From Amphibalanus amphitrite (taxonomy: Eukaryota; Arthropoda; Thecostraca; Balanomorpha; Balanidae), in contig NW_024881571.1 of NCBI RefSeq assembly GCF_019059575.1, positions 930,001-994,000 of the forward strand: 64,000 nucleotides of DNA, given 5' to 3'. The first letter of the stretch is position 1. Every line of letters starts with the position of its first letter. Both the position numbers and the translations under genes were made by a program. The notes below the pieces were generated by a model. The model was not told the DNA's origin. It saw only the letters and a program-made list of their open reading frames with translations, and did not search any database. This document shows, in pieces, positions 23,130 to 45,911 of this stretch.

Positions 23130-25860
23130 CATCACGATCACGGCGCCTGCCCCGTGCCGGCAAACAATCCCCGGCCAACTTATACGGTTTTTGCACACCG
23201 AAAAACAGACTCCTCTCAATATTTTATGGCCGATGGTCGGCAGGATAGTCCGATTCCATCGAAGCTAGAGCAGTGACTTTCAGATCGTCTCTGTCTGACG
23301 CTGGCACATGAACGATGCTGGCATTCTTGATGCGACGTTTTTGCCAGATGTCCGCTCTATCTGTCCGTGCAAAAACAGCCCTCGGCTGCCCGCCACTGTA
23401 ATTGTGACAGCAGTATATCGGTCGCCTGGAGACAGGCCCTGGATAGGGATCGGCGGACGCCTCCGATACTCTGTCAACATGCCGCTGGAGCGTCCCGTCT
23501 GTCAATCCCGCGCGCAGTTTCTCCTGACATTGCTATATTCATTTGCCGGCGCAAAAGATGATATTGATGAATGGTCTGTTGACGGTTTGGGTTTTGTGGT
23601 TATGCGCAATGTCGCTTGCGACTTCTTAGTTAGATAAAATCAACGCTCAAAAATGAAATAAAAAGTGAATCAAACAAAGCCTGTCATGAGTCCGTTCCTT
23701 TCACCGTCGCTTGTCACTCTCGAGACGGAGCTGTCATTCTTGCGTCTCGATTTGTCCGAGCCGGCTTCTGGCTCTGTTTGAGCTCGGAGCGGGACGGTTC
23801 GGTAAGACAAACACTGCCGCCCGCCTGCTCCGCCCTCGGTCGGGGTCATCCAAACAGGCGCCAGGGCGGTCGCAAACAGAACAGAAACGGTCACCGGCCC
23901 GCCCGCAACAGGTGACCTTCGGAACACGCGCACATTCCAACAACTTTGTGGCGATTTAGTGTCATAGAAACAGTTTTATCGGCATAATAAAGGAGGACGA
24001 AAGGAGGAGGATGAATTTTCGTGACATTCTTGACGAATAATGTTTACGGCTTGGCTATTTTCCTCTTTTAGCCATAGTGGAAATAGTTTACATAATACAT
24101 CAACGGAGTGGCGATGAGAAAGGTTTGTCTATATGACGAGCTGTTTCTTAGTTAATTAAACACATCGCAGTCGATTATAATCGGCTTGAAGCACCTGCAG
24201 TGTTCAGTCGCTTCCTCAATATCCCGAGGCAGAGGTGACTAATCCATTGCGCTATCCGGGTGGGAGTGCACCCACCATTCATGCCCTGACACCGGGTCAG
24301 TGACGAATGTGCTCCGTTGTGTGCGAGTAATGAGTTACATCTCCCTTTTACTGGCCACTGCGAAATGGTCGCGTCAGCCCGGCAACTCAACACCCCGCGG
24401 CCAGAGTTGCAACATGACGGGCGATCTTGTTTCCATACCTCACGGCGGCCCAGTTTCAAACGCTCCGCAGGATTAACATGCTGCATCATTGCACAACGAG
24501 CGTCGGCAGAATGGTCGGTCCATCTCTCTCAATCATCATCCGCGATTGACATTAAATATGCAATCCGGCCATATTTCTGCCTGGGCCGAGGGGCCTTCAA
24601 ATTAAACTGCCGTATATCACGGCCACAAGTGCACCTTATGGAAGAATTCGATCCGCGTCCGCAATCAATTAGCCCAGAGCGGCGCCGACAGACGGCACCG
24701 TGTTTGCAGACTGCCGGTTGACCGGACAGCCTCGCCAGGCCCACTCAGCATGGTCTGGGTACGTTGAAATATGGGGCCACTCAAGGCGGACCACGCGCTA
24801 AATAAATAACGTCCGTCGTTACGGAGTATTCAGCGCTAGTGCAGCAGAGCTGGCGCGGCCGTGGCGGTAGCGACGGTGCTGTGGCCGCGGTGTTAGGCCG
24901 CCGCGGCGCTCGGAGCCGCCCTGCCTTACTTGAGCCCAAATTGGAGCAGCAGCCGCCTGCGTGGATAGACTGTGCCGCACGCCCGCCGGGCCCGCCTGAA
25001 CAGTATCTGCCCCGGCGGCAGCGGCGCGCGGGGAGCCCCGCCATGGGGGGCGGGACGAGGCGGCTGCCAGTAGCGACTGAGTCGTCGATGAACCTATCGA
25101 TGAACCTCCGTTGTTCTTTGCACGATCTTTGCACTTTTTTCAATTCTATCCGGCATTTGATTGCCTCTCCCCGTCATTTGCCAAGTCATAAGGACATCCC
25201 ACAAGTGATTCCGATCCTCCCTATGACGTTTGCAGGGTGTGTCTGATTCCGAATCGGTCATCCAGATAGCCAGGCGCGCCCAATGCCGGCACCACATCAA
25301 ACCGCAATTACCAGTGCAGCCTCAGGGACTGCGTCACAGACCCGGGCAGACTCATGCGGGCAATGATGCGTTTAACTAGCGAATCTCGCTGCCTGGCGTG
25401 ATGGGTCGTTTTAGGGTGAGCAGGCTGACGTCATTTCCACGTGATGAGAGCGTCAGGTTCTCACTAGCGGGCGACTCACGTTGCTCAGGTGAGTCGGCTG
25501 GCCGGCTCGGGTGTACGCTGTGACGAGCAGCGCCGTGCGACTGCCGGCGACCGCGGCAGACGCGGCGGCGCTGGCGGCGTGGAGAAGAGGCTTGGCTGTC
25601 ATGTTCAGTCGCGCTCTGTCACGCGGCGAACGACTCGACAGACGGCGGCTGCCCCCCGCCGAGGTAATCGGACCCGCGTCCTGCCGGTGTCACTGTCACT
25701 CTCTCTCCACTCTCCCGCTCTCCCCTCCCCCTCCCCTCTGTCCTTCGCCGCCTGTCCCACCTCCCCGCGCCCCGCGACAAGCCCTCCTCCAGACCCATCG
25801 CCCACTCAGCCAACCCACTCCACAGTGTCCTAGTACGCGAACATCGATATTTTACAACGA

Positions 25861-37817
<11,957 letters not shown>

Positions 37818-38353
37818 TCTCTCGTCTATCCCTGCCTCTGTCTATAGTGTCTTCTTCTCGTGGAATTTTCACTTCATTTTCGTCCACACATGCACGCACC
37901 TACAATACCATCGACCCCGACTGGCACTGTCACTCACTGCGCCACACAGAGTAGAAATCGACAGACGGAAAGCGATGTGCTAACTATATCGTTCCTGTTT
38001 GACTGTTTTATTTTCACAGCTAATTCCAGCATTGTGTGACTGATAAAAGGACAACAACAGACGGCCGGCTGGCGAACAGCGCCACCAACTCAGCCTGCTC
38101 TCACTCTGTGGTGCTTGTAGGAGTCTTTTCAGCGAATAAGCACTCGAAACTCGTCCGTCGGTGCCTTTTCACGGGAATGTTTATTTACGCCTGGATTCTC
38201 TGGGATCTCACGAGTCTCTTCAGAGCCTGGACCACGTCGGCTCTGGCTGGCTGTAGAGATGTGATGGCATAATAGAAGACCGAGCCGTCTGCGTGGAGCT
38301 TTGTAAAATGATTTTTTGTTGATGTCTGAGTAACCCGCGCCCTGCTGGGGGGG

Positions 38354-38372
38354 GGGGGGTTGAACACCCCCC
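38354..38372. repeat. Element C left hairpin 1 (G-run/C-run)
   Basis: A run of 13 G, then TTGAACA, then six C. The stem is G against C, with a short loop. It is the counterpart of 5219-5238 in element A. Confidence 0.75.
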
Positions 38373-38395
38373 TTGTGGTTTTTCGCGAATATCTC

Positions 38396-38426
38396 AAAAA
38401 CGGCGGCGCGGAGCGCCGCCGTTTTT
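38396..38426. repeat. Element C left hairpin 2, perfect 14-bp stem
   Basis: AAAAACGGCGGCGC (38396-38409) pairs with GCGCCGCCGTTTTT (38413-38426) across a GGA loop. It sits at the same relative position as 5268-5288 in element A, but the stem sequence differs while pairing is kept. Confidence 0.85.
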
Positions 38427-38477
38427 GGTACACCTTATCATACATCAATTCTACACATGTTGTTAAAATTTCAGACC

Positions 38478-38520
38478 AAGGTCATTCAAGGTCAGGTCAC
38501 CAGGTCACTTGAAGTGACCT
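38478..38520. promoter_or_regulatory. Nuclear-receptor half-site cluster in element C (left)
   Basis: Within 43 bp there are four AGGTCA-type hexamers and one TGACCT, including an extended TCAAGGTCA (38486-38494). A further everted pair and tandem hexamers follow at 38644-38661. Receptor binding is inferred from the motif alone. Confidence 0.45.
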
Positions 38521-38675
38521 CACCTCATAAAAAGATTCAATGTCTGTCATAGCTACACCGAGTGACCGATCGCTTTGAAACTTTCAGCGATTGCTAAGAG
38601 CAATAGCATGTACAAAATGTTTATCTCAGAATTTTGATATCGATGACCTAAGGTCAGGTCAATTTTGCGACCTCC

Positions 38676-38684
38676 CCATTATAA
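38676..38684. repeat. 9-bp target duplication, left copy
   Basis: CCATTATAA here is repeated at 39980-39988, flanking the composite-TIR element. The identity extends to 12 bp (CCCCATTATAAG), so the exact boundary is ambiguous by a few bases. Confidence 0.6.
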
Positions 38685-39979
38685 GGGACGCCATTTAATT
38701 GCGTCCCAGAAAAGCTATTTCTGGCACCTAAAAGCTTACTCGCCCCAAAATTGGTCCTCAGCACCTATTTGGTGGATACCAGCACCAATCATGGAAAATG
38801 ACCTAAATTAGCTGTTTCTGGCACCTATTCATCGGTACGCCTTACTCTTTTTTCTGAATCTGGCACCTAAATGCTGAGCGTAGCACCAATCTAGTAGAAA
38901 AATGAACTACTGGCTGGTAGAATCATGTTGTTCTGGTATAATGACCCCTGGAGTCTAGCCTAAAGGTTGCCAGTGCAGCTACACTCTAAGACAGCCCCGT
39001 AGTGATCTCAGCATTGTATATGACGTTTAAGTAAGCAAATAATATTGATTTGTTCGAAAAAAACAATGTCATTTTAATATTTAATAGTATTTATTTGTAA
39101 TGCTTAAAGGGAAACATTTTTGTGAGTGATTGTCTCGATTTTCACCATTAAAACGGGTATTGCATTTTTTGACGTCATCAAATAGCTCCAAAAAAGAAAT
39201 GTAATGTTTTCATTCCGTTCAAGGCCGCTGAAGAAACGCGAGATCTTGCGTGGGACATTGTCCGTTGTTTGCCGCGCAGAGTTGTGCCGTGGTTGTGCCT
39301 TTTTCATCCGTTTCTTACTTATGTGTGCATGAAGCTTTGATTTTGTTTTTGGTTATTGTGTGGCCGGTCAGTCAAACGCCCCTGTAGAAACCGGATGCTG
39401 CGTTTGATCGAGATGGAGTCAGACGATGATTGCAAAAAGCTATTGAAAAGAGGGCCGGTTGCGTGGCATGTCTGTTCAGAGTTGACATTTTGCTTTACTC
39501 CAGTTTATGACCTGAGAGCCTGGCTGGAAGTGACGGATCCAAACTTTTCACGTTAAAATGGCTGAGGGTGCAATAATCTCTACATAGCGGGCTGGTGTAG
39601 GAGCGTCTTGCTATGCTGCACCATAGCTGGCTAGTGATTCTCTTTTGGCTAGAAATGGCATTAATCATTATCTCCACTGGCGAAAATGGCACTTGACATC
39701 ACCGAATGCAACGTTCATGTTTGTTAGGATACATAAAATCAGGAAGATTACGCGAATTAGGTAGGCAAACGTGGAATAAAATAGGTGCTGGATGTTTTGG
39801 TTTTGGTGCTGAATCAGCAAACAGCAAATACGGAGTTCAACTAGACGATCTGGCAACTTAAGGCTGTGTGGAAGCAATTAGGTGCCAGATTCAGATATTA
39901 GGGTCGAGTAAGCATTTTGGGGCTGATCAGCAATTAGGTGCCAGAAACAGCTTTTTAGGGACCAGAAACAAATATTCCC
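38685..39979. mobile_element. Nested element with composite inverted ends, Mutator-like candidate
   Basis: About 1.3 kb flanked by a 9-bp direct repeat. Both ends begin GGGA. The first ~80 bp of the left end and the reverse complement of the last ~80 bp share, in the same order, AAAGCTATTTCTGG or AAAGCTGTTTCTGG, GCACCTAA, a GCTTACTC-like block and GCCCCAAAAT. Further copies of the CTGGCACCTA motif recur along both arms (38761, 38816, 38862 on the left; reverse copies near 39782, 39888 and 39936 on the right), giving long imperfect composite inverted repeats. Nine-base duplications and long inverted repeats are typical of Mutator-like elements, but other superfamilies are possible. No transposase is visible. 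A 66-residue frame at 39356-39556 is unrecognised. Confidence 0.55.
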
Positions 39980-39988
39980 CCATTATAA
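39980..39988. repeat. 9-bp target duplication, right copy
   Basis: CCATTATAA, identical to 38676-38684, directly outside the right end of the composite-TIR element. Confidence 0.6.
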
Positions 39989-40119
39989 GTCAATGGGAGA
40001 AAATTGAAATGCGCCTCTTTTGGACGAAAGACATTATAAACACTCCCAAACACTGAATTACAAGTGGTTTAGACACACTGAACATGAAAATGGTGTCCGT
40101 GACCCCTGTTTATGCCCTG

Positions 40120-40135
40120 AGGTCATCTTAGGTCA
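40120..40135 (+). promoter_or_regulatory. DR4-type pair of AGGTCA half-sites
   Basis: AGGTCA at 40120-40125 and 40130-40135, separated by four bases. The 10-bp periodicity is also seen in element B. This is a DR4 layout as used by RXR/USP heterodimers; function is inferred. Confidence 0.4.
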
Positions 40136-40262
40136 CGAATGGCGTCTAACAGTTTTTAGCAAATAACTTTTGATAGAGGCATGCTAGAGCGATAAAAACG
40201 CCTTAGATGTGTTCAGCTCGACGATACGGATCGACTGATATGCAACATGACCCTTTCCGGTC

Positions 40263-40287
40263 AGGTCATGACCTTGACCTGAGGTCA
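40263..40287. promoter_or_regulatory. Four nuclear-receptor half-sites including a perfect IR0 palindrome
   Basis: AGGTCATGACCT (40263-40274) is a perfect 12-bp palindrome of two half-sites with no spacer. TGACCT (40275-40280) abuts it and AGGTCA (40282-40287) follows. TGACCTTGA within this gives an extended TCAAGGTCA on the minus strand. Confidence 0.45.
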
Positions 40288-40584
40288 AATTTTCAAAGTT
40301 CATTCGATGCGTCTTGACGAGAGGAGCACGATGCCGGTAAAAGTAAGCTCGTACAAGGCTTGGGTCAAAAGTTATTGCAGAAAAACCGTTTCCGAAAAAA
40401 TCGGCTATTTTTGCAGTTTTTGCCCCCTGCAGGCAAAACCGTTGACGCTAGGTCAAATCTGAGGAAGTCACTCAGAAAGGGCGTTAATAGGGCTATCGAA
40501 TGCGCTTTTCCGCGGCGCTGTAGCTCTATTGGTTCCCGAGTTATGCGTTGGCTTCTTGGAAATTGTCGACATTCGACCTGGAAA

Positions 40585-41514
40585 CATGGTGTGTCAAAAG
40601 TGGAAATAGCCGGTGCGCCGTCTGGCAACCCGGCAGCCCGCCGCCATAGGGAAATTCATGCTTTTTGTCGCTTTTTCGCTCCCTATGAGTCACTTGATCT
40701 AATTAGAGCTTAACTAGGAACGAGGCGGGTCACTTGGACGTATTCGGGAGCCGAATACGGTGTTTTGGAGCCAATACCTGGGAAACCCTGCCCGCCCAAT
40801 GCGAGTTTTTAAGAGTCTGCATACCCAAATTAACGTTGAGCGCGGCCGTTTTCGGTCGGTTTTCCCCGACCTTGTGGCGAAATCGCCTTATTTATTCAAC
40901 CAGGGTGGGCTAATTCGCTTAACTAGGAATAAGGCGTTGAAGAGAATTGTTCAAGGAATAGAGCTGTGCAAAAATATTTTTTGTATTGTTAAAACTGTAT
41001 CCGCCCTCGAACGATAAATATTGTTGACCCATCAGAAACACATCACCTGGAATGCGTTTGGACTTGGTTGGATCTAATATTAGCGAGTATCTGCTAATGC
41101 AGTTTCTTGGCTTACTTAGTACGCACACAAGCATACATACTTCCTGCCCTTGGTTATTCCTCACTTGAATGAAAATTTTGCTATAATAACTATTCCAAGC
41201 AGTTAACAGGTTTTAGTGCAGTGCCAATTCGGAAACGTTCAGCGCCGCCAGTCTCCCAGGCGGCGCGTAGCGGCTGCCGCCGGCCGCCGCGCCGCCGCTC
41301 TGGCAGGGTGTTTGACTTCATATCTCTGTTGCTAGAAAAGTTGTGGACCGATTTACTTGATTCTTGCATGAAAAGATGCGCCATTCAATTCTTAGCAGAT
41401 AACGAAAATTTGACGTCAATTGCACGATCCGCTGCCCATATTGTGGTACTGCCATCTATTGACAAGGCTGGCGAACTAAAGCCGGGCGGCTATTTCCACT
41501 TTTGACACACCATG
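40585..41514. mobile_element. Nested 0.93-kb element with 28-bp perfect inverted ends
   Basis: The 28 bases at 40585-40612 (beginning CATGGTGTGTC, ending AATAGCCG) are the exact reverse complement of 41487-41514. If the palindromic CATG at each end is a 4-bp target duplication, the element proper starts GTGTGTC. The interior has no transposase, contains a perfect 9-bp hairpin (40739-40759) and two copies of GCTTAACTAGGAA (40708 and 40917). It looks like a MITE of unassigned superfamily, inserted into element C. Confidence 0.6.
40739..40759. repeat. Perfect 9-bp hairpin
   Basis: CGTATTCGG pairs with CCGAATACG across a GAG loop, inside the 28-bp-TIR element. Confidence 0.7.
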
Positions 41515-41533
41515 ATCAGCGAAATTTTGCCTT

Positions 41534-41537
41534 CAAT
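41534..41537. repeat. Gypsy target-site duplication, left copy
   Basis: CAAT precedes the left LTR and is repeated at 47399-47402 after the right LTR. Four to six bases is usual for Ty3/gypsy integration. Confidence 0.8.
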
Positions 41538-41791
41538 TGTTAGGGCCAAGTAAAGCTCCATATACCACGACACTGTGTATTGTGCTTCCAGCGACCGACG
41601 ACCAAGCACGGACACGGCGACCCGCCGACTGACCCAGTCCGGTCACGGTCGCGCCCTTATATAACCACGGCACAGAGCGCATGCGCGGTGACCGCGCGGC
41701 GGTCAGGCGGCTCGCCGGCCGGACGGCCGGGCCGCGACCCATCCTGTTCCCCGGCCCCACACGGCCGGTCCGCAGTCACAATATCCCAACA
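41538..41791 (-). repeat. Gypsy 3' LTR
   Basis: A 254-bp LTR, TGTTAG...CCAACA. It differs from the other LTR only at 41558 (C here, G at 47165). A TATATAA-type box is present (41657-41664, minus orientation). Confidence 0.95.
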
Positions 41792-41802
41792 CTCCTCCCC
41801 CC
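41792..41802 (-). other. Polypurine tract for plus-strand priming
   Basis: On the minus strand this reads GGGGGGAGGAG and abuts the 3' LTR, the position and composition expected for the primer of second-strand DNA synthesis. Confidence 0.85.
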
Positions 41803-41924
41803 ATAAAAGAAACGTTTCCACTTGGTCAAGTAACAAAGAAACCCGACACACTACGCGACCGGAACGCGACCGGAAATACAAACTGATTCAGACACTGGTG
41901 ATGCACATCGAGAGCATCCGAGGC

Positions 41925-44900
41925 CTAGGATTGAAAACGATCTGGGGGGAGCGACACTCTGCCAGACCTGGTCACATACGCGCCCCGCACAGATGTACCC
42001 CCATTCCCCACCTGATCTCGGGCCCGCCGGCAGAGGTAGTACAACGCTAGTGGATCCGGTCCAGTCTCCTCGGACTCCGTCTGCTTCCTGGGACGCGTTT
42101 CTGTGGCTGTGTCCGATGCGTCGTCCCTCCGGGTGCTTCCAGACGTTTCCTGTTTGTGGGACTCCCGTTCCACAGCTGGCTTTAGCTGGTTGAAGTGCAG
42201 AGCCTTTTCCTTGCCCTTGTCGTCACGGACGAGGTACGTTACTCCTCTCTCTCCTCCGAGGCGGCCGATGATGGTGCCCGGGCCTTTGTAGTACAATCCC
42301 AGTTTCGGCTTCCCGCCGACCGAGACCCTATTATCCCGAATCCATACCCGGTCACCAGCCTCGAACCCTTTTCCGCTCGCGCGCTGGTTGAATCGGGTCG
42401 CAGCCTCCGCAGCACTGGCCCGGGTTTTCCTGATAGTCGTCTGATAAGCCTCTGAAATGGCCTTTAGACGCTCTTCAAGGTAGCACCGGATATTTACCGC
42501 CCGATCCGGAGGGTTGATGACCGCATCGAGTGGCGTTTTCGGGTGGAATCCGTGCAGCAGAAAGAACGGGGAATATCCGGTGACGCTGTGCACAGAGGTG
42601 TTGTAGGCCATGCAGTACGCCTTGATGTCAGCGTCCCAGTTCGTTCCTTGAGGGTCAACGTATTTGGCGACCATGTCCTTGAGTGTTCTCATAAAACGCT
42701 CTACCATACCATCACTCTCGGGGTGATAGGGCGTTGTACGCGTTTTCTGGATGCCCAGTCGCTTGCACATGCACTGGAACAACGCAGACTCAAATTGGCC
42801 TCCTTGGTCCGAGTGAATCCTGTCTGGCACCCCCATGTCGTAAACCCAATCCAACAGTACCGTGGTTATGGTTTCGGCATCCTGCCGTCTGACTGGGTAC
42901 ACTCGGACGTATTTAGAAAAATAGTCCATAATGACTACTGCATATCGGTTGCCATTCTCCGACACTGGCATCTCAGTGATGTCAATCGCAATTCTGCGGA
43001 ATGGTTGACTAGTGACCTCCGTTACCAGAGGAGCCCGTTTCTTCGGTGCAGGGCGATGGCGCCGTTGGCAAAGGTCACACGTGCTGCAGTACCGACGGAT
43101 GTCCGCGAACATGCCGGGCCAGAGGAAGCGCTGTCGCACTCTTTCCGTTGTTCGACTCCGTCCCAAGTGTGCGGACGTCGGATGGTCATGGGCGAGCGTC
43201 ATGATTCTTGATCGCATCGAATCGGGGACCAGGGCCCGGAAGCCCCACTTCGTCCTCATGCCGAGAACGCCCTCCCGCACTTCGAGCTGCGTCCAGCTCC
43301 CACGCAGTAGCTCCCACTCGGCGAGAGGGTGATCGGGCGGTGGTTCCCGACTGCCCAGACAGGCGTTCCGCATGACACTGAGGACCTCGTCCTCTTGTTG
43401 CGCCGTCTGCAACTCCGATTGTCCTGGTGCTTCAGTGATTAGGCGTCCCGCCTGGTCACCCTTCGCACTAGGTGGCGCAGTAGGCAGTGCGCAGACTTGG
43501 TCAAGTTCTGCTGCGCCTCGAGTCTTCCCCACACATTCCTCCTCTCCACCAGAAGCAGGTTCTTGGGCTCTTGTAGCTACGGTATGCACGGGTGCTTGAC
43601 CGGGTTCGGCGGGACAAGACTTGCTGCGCTTGCCCGTCCAGATATTGCCGTTGACTGGTCGCTGCCGGGACATCGCATCGGCATTGCCGTGATCACGGCC
43701 CGGCCGGACAACCACCCGGAACTGGTAAGAGCTCAGCTCGATGGCCCACCGGCCACGTCTTCCCGTCCCGTCACGTTCCACATTGATGGACTCCGGTACA
43801 CCCGTGAGTGGTTTGTGATCGGTCACGACTTCGAATTCTGCTCCAACTGTGTACTGGTTGAATCGCCGGATGGCGTGAACGATGGCCCAGAGTTCTTTAT
43901 CATATGTTGGCCATCTGCGCTGTTGCTTTGTCAGCACCTTACTGTCGTAGGCGATGACTCTCTCCGTGTCACCCACCCGCTCCGCGAGCACTGAACCGAC
44001 TGCAGAGTCGGATGCATCCGTGTACAAGACGAATGTACCACGGAACGTAGGGAGGGCTAACACTGGAGGTGCAGTCAGCGCCTGCTTCAGACTCTCAAAA
44101 GCTGCTTCAGCTTCCGGCGTCCACGTCAGGTGGTCACCCACCACCTTGGCTTCCCTCAACGGCTTCGTGAGGTCCATGTATTGTGGGACAAAACGGCTGT
44201 AATATCCGCACAATCCGAGGAAGCTTTTCATGCCATCTTCCGTCTTCGGTGGAGCCCAGTCGAGTATTTTCTGGATGTTATGTGGGTCCGGTAGGAGTCC
44301 CTCCTTTGCGACCCGGTGACCGAGGAACGTAACTTCGCGCTTTGCGAGGCGGCACTTTTCTGGTTTGAGCTTCAGCTTCGCCGACCTCACTCGCTTGAAG
44401 ACATCACGGAGCGTTGCGATGTGCTCGTCCTCGGATCTGCTTGATATGATGATGTCATCAAGGTAGACTAAACAGCGTTTCGAGTCCAGACCCGCAAGCA
44501 CCAGTTCCATGAGTCGCTGGAACGTGGCTCCAGCATTTTTGAGACCCATGGCCATCACCCTGAACTGATGGAGTCCTTTGCCCGTGGAGAACGCCGTCTT
44601 TTCCCGGTCCTCCGTGGCCAGCGGGACCTGCCAGTAACCGGTCGCCATGTCGAGCGTCGTGTACCACGTTGCCCCCGCTAGGGTATCCAACGCCTCGTCG
44701 ACCCTCGGCAGAGGATGCGCACATCCGCGAGTTCGGCTGTTGATCGCGCGGAGATCGACGCAGAAGCGGAAACTTCCATCTTTCTTTCTGGCCAGGACGA
44801 CTGGGGAGCACCAAGGACTTGTACTCTCTTCAATTATTCCATCTTTCATCATCTGCGTCTTCTGCATCTCGACTTGCTCGCGGAGTTTAACTGGTACCCG

Positions 44901-45911
44901 CCGTGGTCTCTGCTTCACGGGAGCCTCCTCCCCTGTGTCGATGTGGTGTTCGAGCAAATCTGTCTTGCCGATATCACCCGCATACTGACTGAAGATGTCT
45001 GCATATTCGCTGAGAATGGTTCTGAGCTTCTCCTTTCCTTCCGCTGAGAAGTCAGATCCGTCCACATCAAGTACTTCTGTCACCGTCGTATTCTGACGCC
45101 TTTCTGTTCTGCAGCTCACATCATCAACGTCATCATCATCACTGTCCTCAACGCCTCCGTCTGCAGCCAGGCACAACTTGTACTCGCAGTCCTTCTCGTT
45201 TGTAGCATCATAAAATGTCCCTAGGTCACTGCCTCTGAGAACACGGACTTCTTCAGACCCAACATTTGTCAAAATGATCGAGACGCACCCGTCGTCGTCT
45301 GCAACGACCAGAGCCCTTGGAGTCAGGAGTCCCTCCCGCTCCGCTACGGTTGATGGCTCGAATATCCCGGCTGCACCCATTTCATCACTCTGCACGCCGT
45401 CCACTCTCTCCAGCTTACCGGCTACCACGCTCTCTGACCGTGCTGGAATGACGACGTTCGACAGTAATCGCACTCGCGCACGTCTTGGTCGAACCTGCTC
45501 CCGGCTCGGCAGGGGAACGCTCATGGTTCCAATCTTGAATGAGCCAGCGTCGTCGTCGATGACCGTGCGATGCATGCACGTGAAGTCGCGACCTAGTATC
45601 ACGTCGTACACGAGGTCGTCTGCCACGGTCACTACCGGGCATCGGAAGCTGACTCCATCAATGCATAATGAGAGGTTTTCCAACTCACCAACTACCTGGA
45701 GGGAGGTACCTCCCGCTCCGATAGCATTGCGCGCGCTCGGGCTGAGCCGGATTGCTCTTAGTGCTGGGTTTCCCTCATAAAATCCTCTTCGCATCATGGT
45801 GAAGTCGGCACCAGTGTCCACCAGCGCCCATGTCGGAGCGCCGTGAATGACGACCCGAACGGCCGATGCCGTGAGTGGGGACGCTTTCGAGAGGACTGGG
45901 ACCTGTCCCAC
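41925..45911 (-). CDS. pol: Pol polyprotein: protease, reverse transcriptase, RNase H, integrase
   Basis: 1328 residues as bounded here. Aspartic protease: active site DTGA at 32-35, with ILGRDF near 105-110. Reverse transcriptase about 330-550: FCVDLRAIN near 383-391, and the YLDD catalytic box at 483-486. RNase H about 628-750: D632, E673, D698 and D745 in NADAMSR. Integrase: zinc-binding H910/H915 and C945/C948; catalytic D977, D1035 and E1071, spaced as D,D35E; then a GPY/F-like module (YYKGPG at 1207-1212). No chromodomain is seen. It makes and integrates the DNA copy inside a Gag particle. The first codon shown is GTG; the frame stays open upstream to 45962, overlapping gag by 37 nt in the -1 frame, so expression is probably by -1 frameshifting and not an independent start. 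All catalytic residues are present. Several shorter frames on the opposite strand are shadows. Confidence 0.96.
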   Translation of the reverse strand: MGQVPVLSKASPLTASAVRVVIHGAPTWALVDTGADFTMMRRGFYEGNPALRAIRLSPSARNAIGAGGTSLQVVGELENLSLCIDGVSFRCPVVTVADDLVYDVILGRDFTCMHRTVIDDDAGSFKIGTMSVPLPSREQVRPRRARVRLLSNVVIPARSESVVAGKLERVDGVQSDEMGAAGIFEPSTVAEREGLLTPRALVVADDDGCVSIILTNVGSEEVRVLRGSDLGTFYDATNEKDCEYKLCLAADGGVEDSDDDDVDDVSCRTERRQNTTVTEVLDVDGSDFSAEGKEKLRTILSEYADIFSQYAGDIGKTDLLEHHIDTGEEAPVKQRPRRVPVKLREQVEMQKTQMMKDGIIEESTSPWCSPVVLARKKDGSFRFCVDLRAINSRTRGCAHPLPRVDEALDTLAGATWYTTLDMATGYWQVPLATEDREKTAFSTGKGLHQFRVMAMGLKNAGATFQRLMELVLAGLDSKRCLVYLDDIIISSRSEDEHIATLRDVFKRVRSAKLKLKPEKCRLAKREVTFLGHRVAKEGLLPDPHNIQKILDWAPPKTEDGMKSFLGLCGYYSRFVPQYMDLTKPLREAKVVGDHLTWTPEAEAAFESLKQALTAPPVLALPTFRGTFVLYTDASDSAVGSVLAERVGDTERVIAYDSKVLTKQQRRWPTYDKELWAIVHAIRRFNQYTVGAEFEVVTDHKPLTGVPESINVERDGTGRRGRWAIELSSYQFRVVVRPGRDHGNADAMSRQRPVNGNIWTGKRSKSCPAEPGQAPVHTVATRAQEPASGGEEECVGKTRGAAELDQVCALPTAPPSAKGDQAGRLITEAPGQSELQTAQQEDEVLSVMRNACLGSREPPPDHPLAEWELLRGSWTQLEVREGVLGMRTKWGFRALVPDSMRSRIMTLAHDHPTSAHLGRSRTTERVRQRFLWPGMFADIRRYCSTCDLCQRRHRPAPKKRAPLVTEVTSQPFRRIAIDITEMPVSENGNRYAVVIMDYFSKYVRVYPVRRQDAETITTVLLDWVYDMGVPDRIHSDQGGQFESALFQCMCKRLGIQKTRTTPYHPESDGMVERFMRTLKDMVAKYVDPQGTNWDADIKAYCMAYNTSVHSVTGYSPFFLLHGFHPKTPLDAVINPPDRAVNIRCYLEERLKAISEAYQTTIRKTRASAAEAATRFNQRASGKGFEAGDRVWIRDNRVSVGGKPKLGLYYKGPGTIIGRLGGERGVTYLVRDDKGKEKALHFNQLKPAVERESHKQETSGSTRRDDASDTATETRPRKQTESEETGPDPLALYYLCRRARDQVGNGGTSVRGAYVTRSGRVSLPPDRFQS

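Larger units (their letters stand above)
16501..25860. other. Gene-free DNA with CpG-rich islands
   Basis: No recognisable coding sequence. AT-rich DNA fills about 17000-18240, 20250-21100 and 21700-22900. GC-rich islands lie at about 18640-19150, 19760-20250, 21100-21520, 24840-25090 and 25480-25830. Pyrimidine-rich tracts occur at about 19320-19380 and 25690-25800. A 25-bp duplication and a 14-bp repeat are listed separately. Confidence 0.55.

Noticed and set aside
24185..24275. tRNA-like stretch on the minus strand (TAGCGCAATGGATTAG)
   Set aside because: The A-box match is good, but the D stem, anticodon stem and T arm do not pair and the B-box is poor.
41804..41924. Possible envelope-like third ORF in the gypsy element
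   Set aside because: Only about 120 bp lie between the pol stop and the polypurine tract, so there is no room for one.
42543..43211. 222-residue frame on the plus strand, and other plus-strand frames between 41580 and 46694
   Set aside because: They are antisense to gag, pol or the LTRs, lack known domains, and are by-products of codon bias in the true genes.
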